A stretch of DNA of 64,000 bases from the NCBI RefSeq assembly GCF_013409045.1, contig NZ_JACCBT010000001.1:5332001-5396000 (forward strand). The letters are read 5' to 3'. The position numbers and the translations under genes are program-made. The notes beneath the pieces are model-generated. The model had not been told where the DNA came from and ran no database searches. It worked only from the letters and a program-made list of their open reading frames with translations. The first letter of the stretch is position 1. Each line of letters opens with the position of its first letter. The DNA comes from Actinomadura citrea (GTDB lineage Bacteria > Actinomycetota > Actinomycetes > Streptosporangiales > Streptosporangiaceae). Shown here piece by piece: positions 24,901 through 33,672 of this stretch.

Positions 24901-26483
24901 TTGCTGCCGAGCGCCGCGATCTCGAAGGTCCACACCGGGTTGACCGCCAGGCCGGTCAGCGATCCGGCGGTGACCAGGCGCTGGCTCGGCTGCATCAGCG
25001 GCACGATCGGGCCGCGCGCGTTGAGCTGGGTCTGGATCTGGTGGTACTGGGCGAACCGGTCATCGCCGATGGTGGTCGCGGCCTTGGCGCCGGCGTCCTC
25101 CAGCGCCTTGTCCGCGCCCTTCTTCCAGCCCGCGCGCTCGCCGATCAGCCCGCCGGGCAGGAAGGCGAGGTAGTTGCTGGCGTCCGGGTAGTCCGGGCTC
25201 CACCACCACAGACCCATCTCCTCCTTGCCGTCGCGGTAGCTCTCCAGCGCGGTCGCGATCGGCGCGGGGACGAGGTCGACGGTGATGCCGACCTCCTTCA
25301 GATTGGCCTGGATGCGCTCGGCCAGCGGCTGGAAGGACAGGCCGTTGAGCGTGAAGTCGCTGGGGAACTCCAGCTTGACCCTGGGGTTGGTGATCCCACC
25401 GGCGGCGAGCGCCGCCTTGGCGCCGGCGACGTCGCGCTTGGGCGCCTGCGCCGCGGGCAGCGAGCCGTTGATCATGGACGGCACGATGCCGGCCGCCTGC
25501 ACCGAGCCCTCGCCGGCAAGTTCCAGCAGCCCCGCGTAGTCCACGCCCTTGCTGACGGCCTCGGCGAACCGGGGATTAGAGGTGATCTTGCTGACGGACG
25601 CGTTCCGGTTGGTCAGCAGGAAGAACACGTTGGCGGACGCGCCCTTGACGACCTGCGTGCCGCCGCCGATGCCCTGGGCCTGGTCGGCCGTCAGGTCCAC
25701 CGCGATCTGGCTGTCCCCGCGCTGCACGTTCAACTTCTGGGTCTGCGACTGGACGTTGCGCAGCACGACCCGCTTGTAGACCGGTTTGGTGGCGCCCCAG
25801 TACTTGGGGTTGGCCTTGAGCACGACCTGTGTGGCGGCGTTGAAGGACTCCAGCATGTACGGGCCGGACCCGGCCGACTGCCCGTTCAGGTACTTCTCCG
25901 CCCCGTCTGCGGGGCTCGCGGCACCCCCGTTGGCCTTGACGACCTTGGAGTTGAGGATGCCGAGCGCCGGGTTCGGCAGGATGAACGGCAGCGACGGGTT
26001 GGGCTTGGCCGACACCAGGGTGATGGTCTTGTCGTCGGTCTTCTCGACCTTCACTCCGTCGAGGAGGAACGACGGGTTGCCCTTGAGATCGCGGACCCGG
26101 TCGAGCGAGAACACCACGTCGTCGGCGGTCACGGGGCTGCCGTCGGAGAAGACCGCGTCCTGGCGCAACGTGAGGGTGAGCTTCTTGCCGTCCTTGGACA
26201 GCTCGTACGACTCCGCCAGCGCCGGCACCGGCTTGCTGACGTCGGAGCCCTTGAAGCCGAGCAGTGTGTCGTAGAGGGCCCGGTCGATGAGCAGGCCGGT
26301 CTGCTCGTACATCCGTCCCGGGTCCGCGGTCTTGAGGTTGAACGAGGTGTCGATGACCAGGGCCTTGCCGCCCCCGGACGATGAAGACGTCTCGTCCCCT
26401 CCCGAGCAGGCGGTCAGGCTGAGTGCTGCGGCCACGAGGACGGACAACGCCGCCCGCCGTGTGGTTCCACTCGTGATCGGCAT
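24897..26483 (-). CDS. Substrate-binding lipoprotein of peptide-type ABC importer (SBP family 5)
   Basis: A 528-residue binding protein. The signal peptide RRAALSVLVAAALSLTAC ends in a good lipobox (LTAC), followed by a Ser/Gly linker. Family-5 markers follow: LTLTLRQDAVFSDGSPVTADDVVFSLDRV, an AGSGPYMLESF segment and WWWSPDYPDASNYLAFL. The ATG at 26483 has GGAGG seven bases upstream. It is the first gene of a six-gene operon (binding protein, B, C, D, F, M24) joined throughout by four-base overlaps, divergent from an Lrp/AsnC regulator. Confidence 0.92.
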   Translation of the reverse strand: MPITSGTTRRAALSVLVAAALSLTACSGGDETSSSSGGGKALVIDTSFNLKTADPGRMYEQTGLLIDRALYDTLLGFKGSDVSKPVPALAESYELSKDGKKLTLTLRQDAVFSDGSPVTADDVVFSLDRVRDLKGNPSFLLDGVKVEKTDDKTITLVSAKPNPSLPFILPNPALGILNSKVVKANGGAASPADGAEKYLNGQSAGSGPYMLESFNAATQVVLKANPKYWGATKPVYKRVVLRNVQSQTQKLNVQRGDSQIAVDLTADQAQGIGGGTQVVKGASANVFFLLTNRNASVSKITSNPRFAEAVSKGVDYAGLLELAGEGSVQAAGIVPSMINGSLPAAQAPKRDVAGAKAALAAGGITNPRVKLEFPSDFTLNGLSFQPLAERIQANLKEVGITVDLVPAPIATALESYRDGKEEMGLWWWSPDYPDASNYLAFLPGGLIGERAGWKKGADKALEDAGAKAATTIGDDRFAQYHQIQTQLNARGPIVPLMQPSQRLVTAGSLTGLAVNPVWTFEIAALGSK

Positions 26484-26529
26484 CGCGGCCTCCGGGGCTC
26501 CGTCAGGTAGTTCTCTGCTTCTGGACGAC

Positions 26530-26552
26530 GAAGTCCGATGGTGCGAGACTTC
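26530..26552. promoter_or_regulatory. Inverted repeat between the ABC operon and the Lrp/AsnC gene
   Basis: GAAGTC (26530-26535) and GACTTC (26547-26552) form perfect arms around an 11-base spacer in the 129-base divergent region. It is a candidate site for the neighbouring Lrp/AsnC protein. Confidence 0.4.
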
Positions 26553-26612
26553 CGGCGGAACGTCTACGCAACCAGCAAAAGTCAAGATAAAGCGAGAGAA
26601 GGCAACGGATCC

Positions 26613-27233
26613 ATGGACAAAGCGTCGCACAGACCACCTCATAGGGGGCCCGAACCTGGACAGATCCGCACCGAGCTGGATTCGATCAACCTCAAGATGC
26701 TGGAGGTCCTGCGCCAGGACGGCCGGATCTCCATCGCGGCCCTCGCCCAGCGGGTCGGGATCTCCCGGGCCAACGCCTACATGCGCTTCGAGGCGCTGCG
26801 CACCAGCGGCGTGATCAGCCGGTTCACCGCGCAGGTCGACCCCGTCCGCACCGGCCTCGGCATCTGCGCGCTGATCTTCGTCACCGTCCGGCAGCAGATG
26901 TGGCCGCAGTTCCGAGCCCAGCTGTCGCTGATGCCCGAGGTCGAGTACTGCGCGATCACCACCGGCCAGCACGACGCGATGATCCAGATCCGGGCCACCG
27001 ACGTCGCCGCCGTGCATCGCCTGGTCTCCGAACGCCTGGCCGGCATCCCGGCCGTGAAGGCCAGCGAGACCGTGCTCATCCTCGACGAGGTGATCCGCCG
27101 TCCGTTCGTGCTGCCGTCCGACTACACCCCGGCGAAGCCGGAGGCGGAGCCCGGCCCCGGCCCGGTCGCCCTGGGACGGATGCGCTTCATTCGCGCGGAC
27201 GCCGGGCGGGCCAAGCTCAAAGACCTCCCCTGA
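26613..27233 (+). CDS. Lrp/AsnC-family transcriptional regulator
   Basis: A 206-residue feast/famine regulator. The HTH lies at about residues 25-70 (LDSINLKMLEVLRQDGRISIAALAQRVGISRANAYMRFEAL). The RAM ligand/oligomer domain follows, with PEVEYCAITTGQHDAMIQIRATD and IPAVKASETVLILDEV. A C-terminal tail of about 35 residues, Pro/Glu-rich then basic, goes beyond the usual ~160 residues. ATG 26613 is preferred over an earlier ATG because AAGG lies upstream and the HTH position fits. It is divergent from the peptide ABC/M24 operon, its probable target, and overlaps the convergent gene's end by 17 bases. Confidence 0.9.
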   Translation: MDKASHRPPHRGPEPGQIRTELDSINLKMLEVLRQDGRISIAALAQRVGISRANAYMRFEALRTSGVISRFTAQVDPVRTGLGICALIFVTVRQQMWPQFRAQLSLMPEVEYCAITTGQHDAMIQIRATDVAAVHRLVSERLAGIPAVKASETVLILDEVIRRPFVLPSDYTPAKPEAEPGPGPVALGRMRFIRADAGRAKLKDLP

Positions 27234-27585
27234 CGATCTCCTCGCAGACGCTGACCTGGGGCGTGGCGTCCCCGTCGAACTGGAACTCCTCCACCAGCCG
27301 GATCCGGCCGTCCGGCAGGAACTCGATCCGGTTCGTGCTGGACCCGGCGACCGGATCAGCGCTCTGCCTGGTCAGATGCACGTAGTTCAGCCGGACCTCG
27401 GCCCCGCGCCGGGCCCCCACGAACCGGCCGTGGACCACGGTGTCGCCTTCGTAACTGCCCCACACCACGCCGTCGGCCTCCGTGTAGGCGAAGCATGTGG
27501 GCGCGGCAGGGTCCACGCGGCTCGCGGTGGAGCTGACCATCGCGAACCGCCGGCCGTCCAGATTGAAAAGATCATCTTTGTTCAC
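27217..27585 (-). CDS. Small hypothetical protein of a beta-rich family often mislabelled 'N-acetylglutamate synthase'
   Basis: About 122 residues. The pattern DGRRFAMVSSTAS ... ADGVVWGSYEGDTVVHGRFVGARRG ... EVRLNYVHLT ... NRIEFLPDGRIRLVEEFQF is that of a small all-beta family common in actinobacteria and Gram-positives, carried in databases under a doubtful N-acetylglutamate synthase name. No real activity is established. GTG 27585 is taken as start; the ATG at 27618 would add a short Arg/Asp-rich leader. The 3' end overlaps the Lrp/AsnC gene tail-to-tail by 17 bases. Confidence 0.72.
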   Translation of the reverse strand: MNKDDLFNLDGRRFAMVSSTASRVDPAAPTCFAYTEADGVVWGSYEGDTVVHGRFVGARRGAEVRLNYVHLTRQSADPVAGSSTNRIEFLPDGRIRLVEEFQFDGDATPQVSVCEEIVRGGL

Positions 27586-27823
27586 GGTGTCATCATCGTG
27601 CCGGGTTCCGCGTCGCACGCAATCGCGCCTGAACGCATCGTCGCAGAACCGCGCACCTCCTGGACGAACCGTCCGCGATACGTGACCGCCACGCCAATCC
27701 GTCTCGGGCCGCCCCTTCCGGGGTGCGCCGGCCCTGTGTCGGGGAGGGGTGTGGCGCCGGGTCTGCGCTGTTCGCCGATTGGGTCACGTGTCGTCCGAGT
27801 GGTTCGCTAAGATCATCGGCGGC

Positions 27824-27895
27824 AAGGCTGTAGCGCAGAGGTCGTCGCGCCTTACAGCGGGTTGGAGGACGTCGGTTCGAATCCGACCAGCCTTG
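27824..27895 (+). tRNA. tRNA-like sequence with abnormal anticodon arm (possible tRNA pseudogene or tRNA mimic)
   Basis: The acceptor strands AAGGCTG (27824-27830) and CAGCCTT (27888-27894) pair fully and the pairing extends outwards by GGC/GCC to ten pairs. The D arm is GCGC (27833-27836) with GCGC (27847-27850) and a loop containing GG. The T arm GTCGG-TTCGAAT-CCGAC (27871-27887) is perfect. Between the D and T stems there are only 20 bases, two or three too few, and no 5-bp stem with a seven-base loop can be drawn, so no anticodon can be named. TAAGAT (27808-27813) is a possible -10. It lies 35 bases before the operon at 27931. Confidence 0.5.
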
Positions 27896-27930
27896 CCCTC
27901 AGGGCATTGACTGTCGGCGGAAGGTCAGCG

Positions 27931-29454
27931 GTGGTGGTCGACCCCAACCTGGCCGGGACGCCGACGCCGCGATCCGGTCCCGACCGGACCGAGATCGAGA
28001 CCTGCCTGCGGATCATGGCCCAGGCCCGCGAGGCGGATCCGGCCGACCCCCGGTGGGCGGCGGTGCACGAGGCCGCGGCCCAGGTGCATCGGGCGGGCAA
28101 GAAGGCGCGCAAGGCGGCCCGCCACGCCGAGCGCAGGCGTCACGACCACGAGGCCGCGGCGGCGACGGCGCGCTACCGGGAGCAGGATCCCTCCTCGGCA
28201 CCCGTACGGCCGGCGGTCTCGACGGGCCCCCCGGACCCGGCCGGTGCGTCCGAGCCGGAGCCGTCGATCGGTTCCGGGCAGGCCGGCCGGATGCTCAGGG
28301 GGACGCGGCGCTGCTACGTCTGCAAGTCCGCCTACCGGCAGGTGCATCGGGAGTACCACCTGCTCTGCCCGGAATGCGCCGAGGAGAACCTCGCTCGCCG
28401 GCACGCCCGATGCGACCTGCGCGGCCGCCGGGCGATCGTGACCGGCGGCCGGGTGAAGATCGGTTTCCAGCTGGCGCTGAAGCTGCTGCGCGACGGCGCG
28501 GAGGTGCTGGTCACGACCCGCTTCCCGCGGGACGCCGCCCGCCGGCTCGCGGCCGTCCCCGACGCCGCGGACTGGGCGGACCGGGTCCACGTCCACGGTG
28601 TCGACCTGCTCGACCTGGCGGCCGTGGCCGGCCTGCTGGAGTCCGTCCACCGGCGCTTCACCCACCTCGACATCCTCGTCAACAACGCCGCCCAGACGAT
28701 CCGCCGGCCCGCCGCCTACCATCGCGGGGTCCGGGCGGCGGAGACCGAGCCGCTGAGGGGCCTGGCGGCCCGGATCGCTGTGGTGGACGCGCCGCCGGCC
28801 AGGTTCGACGTCCCCGCGCCGGCCCCCCTCGCCGCCCCGGCGCTCGAAGCCGTCTCAGGCACCGGGCGCGCGCACGCCGGAGAGGCCGCCGCCCCGACCG
28901 GGCGGGATGTCCTTGAGGCGCTGTTCCCCGCCGACCGCACCGACGAGACCGGTCAGCCGCTCGACCTGCGCGACCGCAACAGCTGGAGTCTGCGCCTGCA
29001 CGAGGTCGATCCGGCCGAGTGGCTGGAGGTCCAGCTGGTGAACTCCTTCGCGCCGTTCCTGCTGACGTCCCGGCTCCGCGGCCTGCTCGAGGCCTCGCCG
29101 TGGCCGGACCGGTACGTCGTGCAGGTCTCGGCGATGGAGGGCAGCTTCTCCCGGGAGCACAAGACCGTCCGGCACCCGCACACGAACATGGCCAAGGCCG
29201 CCCTGAACATGCTGACCCGCACCGCCGCCGCCGACTACGCGGCCTCGGGGATCCACATGAGCAGCGTGGACACCGGCTGGGTCACCGACGAACGCCCCCA
29301 TCCGGACAAGACCGCGCAGCGGGAGGCGGGGTTCCGCCCGCCGCTGGACGTCATCGACGGCGCCGCCCGGGTCTACGACCCGATCGTGCGCGGTGTCGGC
29401 GGGGAGCGGGTGTCCGGCCTGTTCCTGAAGGACTACCGACCCGTGGATTGGTGA
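27931..29454 (+). CDS. Zinc-ribbon SDR-fold protein lacking the catalytic Tyr; first gene of MoxR/vWA operon
   Basis: 507 residues. Residues 1-120 are helical and charged (KKARKAARHAERRRHDHEAA). A zinc ribbon follows at C128, C131, C146 and C149 (CX2C-14-CX2C). From about 165 there is an SDR Rossmann fold: TGGRVKIG (171-178), LVNNAAQTI (N251-252) and a Ser in QVSAMEGS. At the YxxxK position the sequence is TNMAK, so Thr418 replaces the catalytic Tyr while Lys422 stays. A ~110-residue insertion follows the NNAA motif. It may bind NAD(P) as a sensor or module rather than catalyse. GTG 27931 has GGAAGG six bases upstream. The stop overlaps the LRR gene. Confidence 0.85.
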   Translation: MVVDPNLAGTPTPRSGPDRTEIETCLRIMAQAREADPADPRWAAVHEAAAQVHRAGKKARKAARHAERRRHDHEAAAATARYREQDPSSAPVRPAVSTGPPDPAGASEPEPSIGSGQAGRMLRGTRRCYVCKSAYRQVHREYHLLCPECAEENLARRHARCDLRGRRAIVTGGRVKIGFQLALKLLRDGAEVLVTTRFPRDAARRLAAVPDAADWADRVHVHGVDLLDLAAVAGLLESVHRRFTHLDILVNNAAQTIRRPAAYHRGVRAAETEPLRGLAARIAVVDAPPARFDVPAPAPLAAPALEAVSGTGRAHAGEAAAPTGRDVLEALFPADRTDETGQPLDLRDRNSWSLRLHEVDPAEWLEVQLVNSFAPFLLTSRLRGLLEASPWPDRYVVQVSAMEGSFSREHKTVRHPHTNMAKAALNMLTRTAAADYAASGIHMSSVDTGWVTDERPHPDKTAQREAGFRPPLDVIDGAARVYDPIVRGVGGERVSGLFLKDYRPVDW

Positions 29455-30587
29455 TGACAGAGCCCACGCCCGTACGGTGCCCGGCGATCGAGCACCCCGA
29501 CGTGCCGCCGGCCGACCCGGCGGACCTCGATCCGCTGCTCGCACGGCTGGCCGCGTCGGCCCCCGTGGTGACCGACGAGACCTTTCCCCTCGGCACCCTG
29601 CGCCCCGACGGCCGGGTCGACCTGTGCAAGCAGGGCCTCGGACCGGCCGGGGCGGCCCGGCTGCTCCCGGCCGCGGCGGCCTCTCCGCTCGCCGTCCATG
29701 TGCTGCTCGGTACCAACGCCATCGGCGGCGACGGAGCGCGGGCGGTCGCCGACGCGCTGGTCCCCGGCCACGGCTTGGAGACCCTGTATCTCGGCTGCAA
29801 CCGCATCGACGCGTCCGGCGCCGAGATGCTCGCCCGTCGCCTGGCCACGGACGCGACCGTGCGCGCCCTGTGGCTCAAACGGAACCCGGTCGGCGACGCC
29901 GGCGTCCGCGCCCTCGCCGCGATGCTGCGGCGGAACACGACGATCCGCACCCTCGACCTGGTCAACACCGGGCTCACACGGGACGGGCTGCGAGCGCTGC
30001 TGGACGTGCTGGCCGAGCGGACCGGTCCCGTCGAGCGGCTGTTCCTGGGCGGTAACGGGCTGGGCCCGGAGTCGGCCGACCTGCTGGCCGCGCTGATCAA
30101 GGACGCCGGTGTCCGTGAGCTGTACCTTCCGGCGAACCATCTCGGCGACACCGGCGCCGCCGTGCTCGCCGCGGCGGCCGACCCCGCGCGGCCCGTGCGG
30201 CTGGGTCTCGGCGGCAACGGCATCGGGCCGGGGGGCGCCCGCGCGCTGGCCGACGCCCTCGGCGGCATCGAGGCGCTGGACCTCGGCCGCCCGCCGTCCG
30301 AGCGGAGTCTCGGCGCGCGCGCCAACGCCACCGGGGACACCGGCGCGGCGATACTGGCCGCCGCGCTGCCAGGCAGCCCGCTGCGCCGGCTGGAACTGCG
30401 GCGCACCGGGATCACCGGTCGCGGTGCCAAGGCCGTGCTGGCCGCCGTTCCCGAGGACACCCGACTGGAATATGTCGGGTTCGGTCCGGGTGTGCCCCGC
30501 CGGGTGAAGCGGGCGCTGGCGCCGCGTCTCCGCCCGACCGCCCGGACCCACCCGGATCTGCACGCGATCGGGAGCCTCTACCGGTGA
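29454..30587 (+). CDS. Leucine-rich-repeat (RNI-like) protein
   Basis: 377 residues. About nine ~28-residue repeats of the ribonuclease-inhibitor type run from residue ~60 to ~340, for example LETLYLGCNRIDASGAEMLARRL, VRALWLKRNPVGDAGVRALAAML, IRTLDLVNTGLTRDGLRALLDVL and VERLFLGGNGLGPESADLLAAL. There is no signal peptide or membrane helix, so it is cytoplasmic. Such solenoids bind proteins. ATG 29454 shares a base with the SDR stop (TGATG), and the 3' end overlaps the ankyrin gene by four bases, so this is a tightly coupled operon. A recognition role in the MoxR/vWA system is inference. Confidence 0.88.
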   Translation: MTEPTPVRCPAIEHPDVPPADPADLDPLLARLAASAPVVTDETFPLGTLRPDGRVDLCKQGLGPAGAARLLPAAAASPLAVHVLLGTNAIGGDGARAVADALVPGHGLETLYLGCNRIDASGAEMLARRLATDATVRALWLKRNPVGDAGVRALAAMLRRNTTIRTLDLVNTGLTRDGLRALLDVLAERTGPVERLFLGGNGLGPESADLLAALIKDAGVRELYLPANHLGDTGAAVLAAAADPARPVRLGLGGNGIGPGGARALADALGGIEALDLGRPPSERSLGARANATGDTGAAILAAALPGSPLRRLELRRTGITGRGAKAVLAAVPEDTRLEYVGFGPGVPRRVKRALAPRLRPTARTHPDLHAIGSLYR

Positions 30588-32437
30588 GCGCGGCGGCTCC
30601 ACCGGCCGGGCTCCCGCCCCGTACGCCGTCCCGCTCCTTCCCGCCGCACGAGGCGTCGCGGTTGCGGCGGATCCGGCGGTACGCCGTGCCCGGGTGGATG
30701 ATCGAGCAGGCGACCGAGCGACGTCTCGCCGGGGACTGGCGCGGCGCCTGCGCCGCCGCGAACGTGGACGTCGCGTTCGACCTGGCCGACATCGTCCGCG
30801 AGCACGGCGCCGCCGTCGCGGCCCAACTCGAGGGCGACCTGTGCCATTTCGCCCCGGACCTGCTGCGCTGGCACCTGCCCCGGCTCGACCGCGGCCGCAC
30901 GACGATCGTCCCCGACCAGCAGATGGTCCTCGGGCGGCTGGGCGAGGACCCGGACGCCCCCTGCCTGCACCTCGGCACGCCCCACTGGATGGCCCACGGC
31001 CCTCAGCGGCTTCGCCTGTACGTCGGGTCGGTCCAGCCCACGGACACCTACCTGGAGACCGACTGGGCCTACTGCGCGTTCTGGCGTGACGTCGTTCAGG
31101 ACTGGAGCACGTCTCGTCACCTGTGGGACGCGCGCCACGCCGACGAGCTGCGTGAACGCTGTGGCGGGGGCGAGGACGGGATCCCGTTCCTCCACGGCGA
31201 CGGCACGCCCCGCACGGCGGCGGAGCTGCCCGCCGCCGATCCCGGTCGCGCCGATCCGGCGGCGTTCACCGAATGGGTCACGCTGCTGCACGAGCGCGGC
31301 GAAGTGGAGGCGGCGTTCGCGGCCGCCGGCATCGATCTGGACACCACGCCGGTCGAGGTCGAGCCCTACTACAAGGTGAGCAGTGTGGACCCGCTCGAGG
31401 TCTTCGCGCGGATGCCCCTCGCCCCGTCCCGGCTGGAGACGGAGATTCGCCGCCTGGCGGCCACGGTGGGGACCGACTCGTTCTGGATCCCCTACCGGCA
31501 GTACGCGGCGATCCTCTTCGAGACCGGCGGAGCGGACGCGGGTCTGCGCGCCCGGGTCGTTGAGTTCGAGGCCGGTGACGAGCCCGCCGACGTCGTGCTT
31601 CCCGAGGCGTGCTGGCGCCGCCTGCCCGATCTCGACCTCCTGCGGGACGGCTTCCCGCCGGAGCGGCTGCACCCGCTGGTCCGCGATGCCCTGTTCCCGG
31701 ATCGTGCCCCCGCCGGCGACCCGGCGGGACCGCCCGCCGGGGACCTCCCCGCACCGGTCCGGATCCGCTGCCGCGGCGAATGGCACGAGACGTCCTTCCG
31801 TGACGGCGTCCTCCACATCCCGCACAGCGCCGAGGAACGGCGGCGTGAGAGCGCCATGCGGGCGTTCGGCGGCGCCGTGGCCGGGTGCTTCGCCGCACAG
31901 GACGCGTGGACGACCGGAAAGGGACGGTTGCCCAAAGCACTGCGCCACCAGCGAGACGAACTGTTCGCCCGGGTCCAGCACGGTGACCTCCCCGGAGTCC
32001 TGCGGCTGCTGGACGCCGGCGTGGATCCGCACGTCCGCGACGGGCAGGGGCGCACCCTGCTCCACATGCTGCACCTGCTCGATCCCGGCGCCGACCCACA
32101 CGTGATCGGCGACCGGCGCCGCACATCGGCCCACACGCTGCGGCACCTCGGCGACGAGGGCCTGCTCGCGCGGCTCCTGGGGGCGGGCCTCGACATCGAC
32201 GCCCGGGACCGGGAGCAGCGAACGCCGCTCTTCGCCGCGATCTGCGGGAACGGCTCGGTGGCACTCGTCCGGGCGCTGCTCGCCGCGGGGGCGCGGATCG
32301 ACGTGACCGGCGAGATCCACGGTGAGGACGTGTCGCTCCTCTGGCTGATCCGCTGGCTGAACCGAGACCCCGACGCTCTGGACTTCATCGTGGAACGGAT
32401 CGAGCGCGAGCATCCAGAGATCGCCGAGGAGGAGTGA
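30584..32437 (+). CDS. Large protein with C-terminal ankyrin repeats
   Basis: 617 residues. Residues ~1-440 form an unrecognised domain with conserved-looking aromatic stretches (LYVGSVQPTDTYLETDWAYC, FWIPYRQYAAILFETGG, IRCRGEWHETSFRDGVLHIPHS). Residues ~465-600 are ankyrin-like: ELFARVQHGDLPGVLRLLDAGVDPHVRDGQGRTLLH, then GLLARLLGAGLDIDARDREQRTPLFAAICGN, then ALVRALLAAGARIDV. It is probably cytoplasmic and a binding or scaffold component, perhaps a client of the MoxR ATPase. The GTG start and the stop both sit in four-base overlaps with its neighbours. Confidence 0.82.
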   Translation: MSAAAPPAGLPPRTPSRSFPPHEASRLRRIRRYAVPGWMIEQATERRLAGDWRGACAAANVDVAFDLADIVREHGAAVAAQLEGDLCHFAPDLLRWHLPRLDRGRTTIVPDQQMVLGRLGEDPDAPCLHLGTPHWMAHGPQRLRLYVGSVQPTDTYLETDWAYCAFWRDVVQDWSTSRHLWDARHADELRERCGGGEDGIPFLHGDGTPRTAAELPAADPGRADPAAFTEWVTLLHERGEVEAAFAAAGIDLDTTPVEVEPYYKVSSVDPLEVFARMPLAPSRLETEIRRLAATVGTDSFWIPYRQYAAILFETGGADAGLRARVVEFEAGDEPADVVLPEACWRRLPDLDLLRDGFPPERLHPLVRDALFPDRAPAGDPAGPPAGDLPAPVRIRCRGEWHETSFRDGVLHIPHSAEERRRESAMRAFGGAVAGCFAAQDAWTTGKGRLPKALRHQRDELFARVQHGDLPGVLRLLDAGVDPHVRDGQGRTLLHMLHLLDPGADPHVIGDRRRTSAHTLRHLGDEGLLARLLGAGLDIDARDREQRTPLFAAICGNGSVALVRALLAAGARIDVTGEIHGEDVSLLWLIRWLNRDPDALDFIVERIEREHPEIAEEE

Positions 32438-33669
32438 GCACCATCAGTACGTCGTCCCTAGGACCGGCCAACGCCCCCGACGAGAACTCCGCCCCGGACC
32501 CGCTGGCCGCCGCCGACGAGCTGGGCCGCCGTCTCGGGTCACCGCGCACGGAGCCGGCCGCGGACCCGCAGTTGGAGGCGCTGGCGCTCGCGGTGTCGGC
32601 GAACCTGCCCGTGCTGCTGTGGGGCGAGCCGGGGATCGGCAAGTCGGCCGGCCTGCGGCAGCTGGCGACCGGGCTCGGCGTCCCGCTGGAGACGGTCATC
32701 GCCAGCGTGCACGAGCCGTCGGACTTCGCCGGCCTGCCGATCATCGGTGACGACCCCGCCGCCACCGGCGTGCCGATGGCCCCGCCGGACTGGGCGGTCC
32801 GGCTGGCCGCGTCCGGGCGCGGCATCGTGTTCTTCGACGAACTGTCCTCCGCTCCCCCCGCCGTCCAGGCGGCGCTCCTGCGGGTCGTCCTCGAACGCCG
32901 GGTCGGCAGCCTGGCGCTGCCCGAGCCCGTCCGCGTGGTCGCCGCCGCGAACCCGCCCTCCAGCGCCGCGGACGGCTGGCACCTCAGCCCGCCGCTGGCG
33001 AACCGGTTCGTCCACCTGCGATGGACGCACGACCCGCGGACGGTCGCGCGCGGCATGGCCGGCACCTGGCCGGCCGTGCCCGTACCCGTCGTCGATCCTG
33101 CCCGGGTGTCCAGCGCGGTCGCCCGCGCCCGCGGGACGATCTCCGGGTTCCTCACCGCCAGGCCCGGCCTGGCCCATCACCTGCCCGGCGACGCGGAGAG
33201 CCGGGGCCTCGCCTGGCCGTCGCCGCGTACCTGGGAGATGGCCCTGCGGCTGCTGGCGGTCGGCTACGCCACCAACGCCGGGCAGAAGGCGGTCGCGGCC
33301 GCCCTCGTGGGCGCGGTGGGCGACGGCGCGGGCCTGGAGCTGCTGAACTACCTGGAGAACCTCGACCTGCCCGATCCGGACCGCGTCCTGGCCGATCCGG
33401 CCGCCTTCGCGCTGCCGGCGCGGGGCGACCGGCAGCTCGCCTTCCTGACGGCCGTCGTCTCGGCGGTGCAGAGCGACCTCACCCGGCGACGCTGGGAGGC
33501 GGGGTGGACGGTGCTGGCCAAGGCCGTCGAGGCCGGGGTCCCCGACGTCGCCGCCCGGGCCGCCGCGGACCTGGCGGCGCTGCGCGACACCGACTGGCCG
33601 GTCCCGACCGGCATCGACGCGTTCCTCGATCTGCTCCAGTTGTCCGGTGCGCTGCCGGGCGGCTCCTGA
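32434..33669 (+). CDS. MoxR-type AAA+ ATPase
   Basis: 411 residues. The P-loop is GEPGIGKS (64-71, K70), Walker B GIVFFDELSSAP (D135, E136), sensor 1 VVAAANPP (N173), with an arginine-finger candidate in PPLANRFVHLRW. The lid carries WPSPRTWEMALRLLAVG. MoxR ATPases work as hexameric chaperones with a vWA partner, here the next gene. The GTGA overlap with the ankyrin gene and three-base gap to the vWA gene show a single translation unit. The C-terminal ~110 residues are family-specific helices. Confidence 0.92.
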   Translation: MSTISTSSLGPANAPDENSAPDPLAAADELGRRLGSPRTEPAADPQLEALALAVSANLPVLLWGEPGIGKSAGLRQLATGLGVPLETVIASVHEPSDFAGLPIIGDDPAATGVPMAPPDWAVRLAASGRGIVFFDELSSAPPAVQAALLRVVLERRVGSLALPEPVRVVAAANPPSSAADGWHLSPPLANRFVHLRWTHDPRTVARGMAGTWPAVPVPVVDPARVSSAVARARGTISGFLTARPGLAHHLPGDAESRGLAWPSPRTWEMALRLLAVGYATNAGQKAVAAALVGAVGDGAGLELLNYLENLDLPDPDRVLADPAAFALPARGDRQLAFLTAVVSAVQSDLTRRRWEAGWTVLAKAVEAGVPDVAARAAADLAALRDTDWPVPTGIDAFLDLLQLSGALPGGS

Positions 33670-33672
33670 CCC

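Noticed and set aside
27824..27895. Integration (att) site of a mobile element at the tRNA-like sequence
   Set aside because: I looked for a repeated copy of the T-arm/acceptor end near 44-47 kb and found none by eye, and there is no integrase or phage gene.
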